DNA of 64,000 bases, from positions 14,103,113 through 14,167,112 of the forward strand of contig NC_133223.1 in NCBI RefSeq assembly GCF_040436345.1, in the 5' to 3' direction. The stretch comes from Pagrus major. Taxonomy: Eukaryota; Chordata; Actinopteri; Spariformes; Sparidae. Of the stretch, positions 48,201 through 64,000 are shown in pieces (position 1 is the stretch's first letter; every line of letters starts with the position of its first letter). A program made the position numbers and the translations under genes. The notes beneath the pieces were generated by a model. The model saw only the letters and a list, made by a program, of their open reading frames with translations. It ran no database searches and was not told the origin of the DNA.

Positions 48201-49036
48201 AATATAAAATACTTGCTTTTCTCGGCTTCTTAAAGTGACAGTTCGCTGCTTCTCTCTGGTTTAAATAGAGTACCTTTGCGTTTTGGACTACAACATTTGA
48301 AGATGTCACCCGAGGCTTTCAGCACTTATGATGATCATTTTTCTTTTGTTGACATTTTCATATACAAAACAATCAAATTAACCTGCAGCCCAATCATGAT
48401 TAATAGAACCACCATCATAGTGTGCATACAAGTTCAGACTTAACTATTGGTATTTATTTTAAATGATTTTTCACATCATACTGTAGAGATGCTCACCTAG
48501 TGTTTGGAAAAACTTTGCTAACAACAACTGAACAGTCGTGCTAGTTAAAGAGTGACTATAATAAGGGTACATTTGTTTGTTGTTGTTTTTATAGCAATAC
48601 CTTTGAACTCCCCTCACATCCAGAACTTTATACACTATAACCTGTTGGCTACAGGTCGCACAGGCTCAAACCGTCCCTGTCATAAACTCAGCTCTTCTTC
48701 ACAGGCTGAGCTGCTTAGCTGGTCTGATCTCAGCAGATTAGGGTCTCCCGGAGCAACACTGACACATTACAACAACGACTTTCACACACAGGTCAGATTT
48801 CAACAATAGACAGCTGCTGTTTGATCCTCTGCAGGACGGAGCCCCAACATCACCGACATCAGCTGGTGGGAGCCCCCATCAGTCACCTACCGCCACTACA
48901 GAGACCATCCAGAGGAAGCTGGGTGACAATCTGATAAATTACCTGCCGGGTGGTTGTACAGAGGTCTCAGTTTGGCGGGCAGCATGTGCTCGATCCTGTC
49001 CAAAAGCCTGTGATAGGACACTCTCAACGCAGCCAT
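42210..49036 (-). CDS. mpc2: Mitochondrial pyruvate carrier subunit 2 (126 codons)
   Basis: Five coding exons on the minus strand: 49036-48943, 45975-45935, 45445-45361, 44911-44800, 42258-42210. Phases join throughout. The product starts MAALRVSYHRLLDRIEHML and continues LRPLYNHPAGPKTVFFWAP, the MPC family signature. It has three hydrophobic segments (around FFWAPMFKWGLVGAGLADM, SAVLTATGLIWSRYSLVII and NLFLVNFFLGSAGGSQL) and ends RIWRHNQDLKAKALEAAES. Length is within one residue of human MPC2. It pairs with MPC1 in the inner mitochondrial membrane to import pyruvate for the TCA cycle. The start at 49036 is the first ATG giving the conserved N-terminus. It is divergent from dcaf6 (2.5 kb apart), as in human. 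Intron 1 is 3 kb and intron 4 is 2.5 kb, both full of small repeats. Confidence 0.97.
43479..43745. mobile_element. GGCTGCAAC-type inverted-repeat element in mpc2 intron 4
   Basis: Reads AGAGCTGCACTGATTAGTG, TTTTGATAATCGAATAATT and, at the far end, CATTTTATATACCAAACAATTGATCGAT. This is the layout of a very abundant fish TIR element carrying TTAATCGATTAATCG arrays. Related pieces lie at 40157-40290, 48160-48400, 58685-59241 and 63370-63575. Confidence 0.6.
44110..44700. repeat. Probable interspersed repeat in mpc2 intron 4
   Basis: The stretch from TTTAGTTCCTCCAGGATTTC to AATTGTTGCATTCGCAACTTCCTGTCAGG resembles fish repeat sequence I have seen associated with introns. It includes GAATAAAATTGCAAGGTCGTGCAG. 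Family not assigned. Confidence 0.35.
45580..45800. mobile_element. hAT-like MITE fragment (terminus CAATGGTTCCCAACCT) in mpc2 intron 2
   Basis: The left end CAATGGTTCCCAACCTCAG and TACCCCCAAAAGGGATAGCAAG match a hAT-type terminus and following sequence. A better preserved relative is at 58732-59055. The right end is not identified. Confidence 0.5.
46480..46860. mobile_element. Non-autonomous element with TATTGGCC motifs in mpc2 intron 1
   Basis: Contains GCCAGTATTGGCCTATCAC and, at the right end, CCCAATATAGGTATTGGCCCC...GATTGGGCTCTA. This is a degenerate inverted-repeat element whose terminus (TAGAGCCCAATC when inverted) recurs in fish. Confidence 0.5.
48160..48400. mobile_element. GGCTGCAAC-type element fragment in mpc2 intron 1
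   Basis: TTGATGATCGATTGCTCG, CTTGCTTTTCTCGGCTTCTT, GCGTTTTGGACTAC and TTGACATTTTCATATACAAAACAATC match the inner part of the family at 43479-43745. Confidence 0.5.
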
Positions 49037-49099
49037 GATTGTAGATGTTTCTGATGAAAGTGAAGATACTGAGCGCAAATTGAAGCTAGCTCGCTAAAC

Positions 49100-50870
49100 T
49101 GTTAGCTAGCTAAGGACCTTTCTTAACGCCACAGAATTTTTTTAAAAACCGTTTGCCTTCGTCTGTTTGCACGATGTTGTCAAATAAATGAATGACAGGT
49201 CGATTAAACGCTGAGAGAGGATGCTACTGTCCTACTGTCGACCTTCCCCCGGCACCACTATGACCATGCTAGCGCCGCTAACTTGTCAGTAGCTTCTTCT
49301 GTCTGACCGACACGACGAGGTGACTTTCTGTACGACGCAACCTACCGCGTGAGGGGCGGGGTTACATGTTTTCACTATCCTTATTGGCTCGCATAGTCAG
49401 AACAACGATATGATTGGTTTAGATAGGTCTGTTTCTTTTGTCCTCCGGCGTTTCACAGCTGGGTGGAGGCAAATTTCATGTTTATAAACAATTTGTGTGT
49501 TAAAGATGAAATATTATATTTGAATGTGAAGAGCCAACGATTTGATTTTATATTGAGGTTTTCTGCAAAAGTTATGATTTTAATGATAATGTTTCTATTC
49601 AGTAAAGAATAACCCATCCATGTTAACTGTATTCTTTTATGATATTATATATCTGATAAACCTTTTTAAATTAGACACACACAAAAACAGAAAATGTTAT
49701 AATAGAATTCATAAAATAATAAGATCTATAATAAGCTCTTTTAAAAAAAAATTACATTTATCGTTTCAGTGTGTGTCTTTCCTTGGTATCCTGTCTTATA
49801 TGATCTATACCCTCCGTTTAAATTGTTTAACTTTTAAATAACACTTTTGTCATGAAATATGCAAAACAGATTTTATTTTGAATCAATTACATTTTTAATT
49901 TGCACATTTTTATATCGTAACATGTTTAAATTTTATTCACGTTAAATAAGAATACTAAACAAGCAAAGATAATAATGTAATTATGAGGATACACAATCTT
50001 TGTTAAATTCAATATTTGATCTGTACCATGTGAAACTAATTAGAAAGTGTTGTAGTGCCTTAAAAAGAGTATTTTCCTGCCTCATCATAGAGTGTTTGAG
50101 CACTGCTGAATTGACTAATGGGCAAAGCGGGCAATGGCTCCCAAGGTCAAGACCTATTAAAGTGAAATATCTACAATAGCATGGATGACCGGCATTACAA
50201 TCCAAAATATAGGTTTCAAAACAAGGCTACAAGCAGCCAACTTTTGTCCCGAGGCCCCTTATTAACAGGTTAATCTAGTAGTGTGTTCAGGAATGTGAAA
50301 AAGTCTACAAAACAGCAGCGCATGTCTTCAAACAACATACCTGGTTCTCCTCGAACTTTGACTCTACTTCACTTACACCTGTAGAAGGCTGGATTATCAC
50401 CAAAGTGGCAAATGTTAGATTTTGGCCCCATTATGTCCCAAGCCATCTGCTATACCAAGCTTTTATTGCACTCTGCAAAGTCAGAACCATCCAGTGTAAA
50501 TACAGCAGTCAACGCAAGTGCATTTTATTTTCTTATGTTGAAGACGAGATGTGTTTTCCCAGAGCTCATGTACTAGATAGATGTGATATTTCAACCACAA
50601 TCCTCAACAGTGCAGCACTTTATTAAGTTATGGTGTGCACCACTGAAGGACAGCAACAAATGACATGGCATGAACCTTGATAAGATGTGTCCTGCTTTAT
50701 TTAAAGGTCTGTCCCCAAAAGGGTTCCTGTGTCAAAATCTAGCTCTCAGGCAATCAATATTTCAGTTTTCCTTAAATGTTGCACATTGTGAATTTAATGG
50801 GTCAACAAAGATACCACACTGCATATCTGGGATCATGTAGTGTACTAATAAAGAAAAACTATACAGAAAA
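49100..50870. other. Intergenic region upstream of mpc2; mostly unassigned
   Basis: The first 300 bases (49100-49400) are CpG-rich and probably hold the mpc2 promoter on the minus strand. The remainder is AT-rich with no gene or repeat that I recognise. Confidence 0.4.
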
Positions 50871-50871
50871 G

Positions 50872-51106
50872 GACTATACTATACTATACTATACTATACT
50901 CTAACATAATATAATATAATGTAAGGTAACTTAATGTAATAAATATAATATAATATAGTATAATATAATATAATATAATATAATATAGTATAATATAATA
51001 TAATATAATATAATATAATATAATATAATATAATATAATATAGTATAATATAATATAGTATAATATAATATAATATAATATAATATAATATAATATAATA
51101 TAATAT
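50872..51106. repeat. Pentanucleotide (TATAA)n microsatellite
   Basis: A run of TATAA units with occasional TAGTA variants occupies about 50936-51106, preceded by (ATACT)n at 50872-50900. It lies 40 bases before a TATA-like box upstream of dcaf6. The long Ile/Tyr-rich open frames here are artefacts. Confidence 0.95.
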
Positions 51107-51142
51107 TTATTAGCAATTACCAAGGCAGCAACTCCACTTCCT

Positions 51143-51573
51143 GGGATATAAAAACATCAAACCCTCAAATTCACTCCGCCCCGACAGCTGCCCAGCTTCC
51201 TAAAACGAGCGTTGCCATCCACTCCGTCAAAAACACGTAGTTTATCGCGGTATTTGGACACAGCTGTCCGCTGTCTGCTAGAAGAAATAAACCAGGCTAG
51301 GCTAGCAGGACAGATAGTTAGCCGCGCAGAGAGCAGGGATTCAGTCCGTGTAAACTCAGGAGGACAGCGGAGACTGGACAGCAGCGAGTCTTTCACCTCC
51401 AGCAATGCAAACGTTGAGTGTCGCAGCGAGCTAACGGCAGCGCTGTCCCGACACACGGGGACTGATTTTGATGGCAAAAACCGAAGCGACGATAATAATA
51501 AAAGGCGACATCAACAAGAAAGGGTTAGCTTAGTTTCAATGTTATTGTTAATTAAATACCACATATGGTCACA
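51143..51573 (+). promoter_or_regulatory. Candidate promoter and 5' UTR of dcaf6
   Basis: A TATA-like box (GGATATAAAAAC, about 51144-51155) precedes a CpG-rich stretch leading to the start codon at 51574. The UTR has two short upstream ATG frames (51404 and 51468) that end before the main ATG, and a third ATG at 51539 whose frame overlaps the start and ends at 51607. Confidence 0.5.
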
Positions 51574-62664
<11,091 letters not shown>

Positions 62665-62979
62665 GTGAGTGAACAGGATGGCTCTCGTAACATCAGACAT
62701 CACATGAACCCTAAGAGGAACTGTGTGGTTCTAGCTAAGTAAATTAGTAAATTAAGTAGTCAGTATTTTTCGTACATGTTATGTTCCTTTTTTTTTAATT
62801 GACTGAGCAATTTTTTGAGCTATTTGGTTGTGGCCATGTTCCAGGGCCACAACACATTAACTTTACCTTATTAAATATACAAACGATTGCAGTGTGATTA
62901 GTTCAGCACACCGTAGCTTTGTATTTCTGTTTCCTCTGACAATCACAGGATATTAAAGCATGGCTTGAAAGAGAAAGAA

Positions 62980-63345
62980 ATCGTAGAATAGCCTGTTGAC
63001 ATGCTCACAAAACAATACTAACAAGCTGATATTTATGTTCATCGTTATGGTTTAGTGTGTTAGCATGCTAACATTTGCTAATTAGTACTAAAGACGGAGC
63101 ACAGCTGAGGCTGATGGTGAAGTCATTAGCTTTGAAGTGATTTGTCATGAAGTATAAAGTACCGGGCACATTAAATATTTGACCCAATGATCTACTAGAA
63201 GAAAAGTCAGAGGATTGCCACAGTCAGAGAGGTTCATCCAGTTGGTACCATGAATGTCTGTACAGAATTTCTTGACAGTCAATCAGCTACTCGCTGAGAT
63301 ATTTCAGTCTGGACCAAAGTGGTGGACTGCCTGACTAAGATTACC
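62980..63345. repeat. Interspersed fish repeat, inverted relative to the cep97-intron copy
   Basis: Contains GTTAGCATGCTAACATTTGC, CACAGCTGAGGCTGATGG, ACCATGAATGTCTGTACAG and GAGATATTTCAGTCTGGACC. These are complements of motifs in the copies at 30570-31145 and 23370-23780. Confidence 0.65.
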
Positions 63346-63369
63346 ATTCCTGAGGTGACATCTCCAAAT

Positions 63370-63575
63370 TGCTTGTTTTGTCTTATAGAACTAAAAGATA
63401 TTTAATTCAATATGTTGTAAAGAAAGAAAATCAGCAAACGCTCACTTTTGAAAAGCTCGAACCGGACAATGTTTTTCTTGACTTGACGACTGACGCAATT
63501 AGTCGCGTATCAAAAATGCTGCTCTGTTTCTATTTTGTCGATCAACTAAGAGATTGATCTACTAGTTTCAGCTCT
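63370..63575. mobile_element. GGCTGCAAC-type element fragment at the window end
   Basis: GACTGACGCAATTAGTCGCG, TATTTTGTCGATCAACTAAGAG and TAGTTTCAGCTCTAACTG match the right half of the family at 43479-43745. From 63576 to 64000 nothing is recognised; this is dcaf6 intron 7. Confidence 0.5.
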
Positions 63576-64000
63576 AACTGAAATTTATAGTCATAAACTG
63601 TTGCAGATAGAGTTATTGAGCCGGTATAGACCATACCCTTAAACATAATGTCTACAGTCTATATTCAAGTGTTTAAACCCTTTGTAGTCTATAGAATTAT
63701 AATGAGTGTCAGAGACAATAAACACAACATAACATATCACCATGGAGACTCATCTATACAGGCAGAAAGGATTTTGTTGCATGAGTGGAGTGTTGTTGTC
63801 TTTTGCATACAAACAGAAGACGTGACCTTGCTGTGGCTGTCTACTTCTCTAAGAGCTCTGCGGACATCAGTGCTAAATCTGTACTGATGCAGTGCGGTGA
63901 AGGGAACAAATGACCCTGAAGAACAGAGGAGAGCGTGGAAGAAAACGCATGACGAGTTATTGATTAAAATCTGAAGCGTTTGTTACGATGTAGTCTTTCT

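Noticed and set aside
50884-51123. Ile/Tyr-rich open frames on the minus strand
   Set aside because: Translation of the TATAA microsatellite.
51157-51477. Minus-strand frame of 106 codons upstream of dcaf6
   Set aside because: It begins at a TTG, not an ATG, and lies antisense in a CpG-rich leader; no recognisable domain.

Overview
This window is vertebrate nuclear DNA, almost certainly from a spiny-rayed (percomorph) teleost fish. It has spliced genes with GT/AG introns, no operons, dense Tc1, hAT, Harbinger, gypsy and L2-type elements, and small inverted-repeat elements that I associate with percomorph genomes. Organism assignment is inference; gene identities come from conceptual translation of exons whose splice phases all join.

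Layout. (1) 291-6505, minus: an nxpe3-like gene (copy A). One of its introns has gained about 3.7 kb, including a Tc1 transposon with a Harbinger-type element nested inside its transposase gene. (2) 6595-9744, plus: a decayed, internally deleted gypsy-like retrotransposon, itself split by a hAT-like insertion. (3) About 10350-17708: a satellite of 39 palindrome-bearing units with 164, 80 and about 224 bp periods and higher-order structure, interrupted by a 5'-truncated L2-type LINE. Each monomer looks like a short inverted-repeat transposon fused head to tail. (4) 17712-18725: transposon debris. (5) 22122-24945, minus: the second nxpe3-like gene (copy B), a tandem duplicate of A, with a probable long 3' UTR and a GC-rich candidate promoter near 27.1-27.6 kb. 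(6) 29982-35192, minus: cep97, eleven coding exons, apparently complete. (7) 35799-39450, plus: rpl24, six coding exons, head to head with cep97 across about 600 bp. (8) 42210-49036, minus: mpc2, five coding exons. (9) 51574 to beyond the window, plus: the first seven coding exons of dcaf6.

How the genes fit. They are unrelated housekeeping or cell-biology genes: a secretory-pathway membrane protein family (nxpe3), a centriole cap protein (cep97), a ribosomal protein (rpl24), a mitochondrial pyruvate carrier subunit (mpc2) and a CUL4-DDB1 substrate receptor (dcaf6). Gene order rpl24-cep97-nxpe3 matches human chromosome 3q12, and mpc2-dcaf6 head to head matches human 1q24, so the window joins two blocks that are separate in human. 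Copy B of nxpe3 sits next to cep97 and keeps the compact intron. Copy A is further away, lies beside the satellite and retrotransposon, and has lost a 5' UTR splice acceptor that B retains, though its reading frame is intact.
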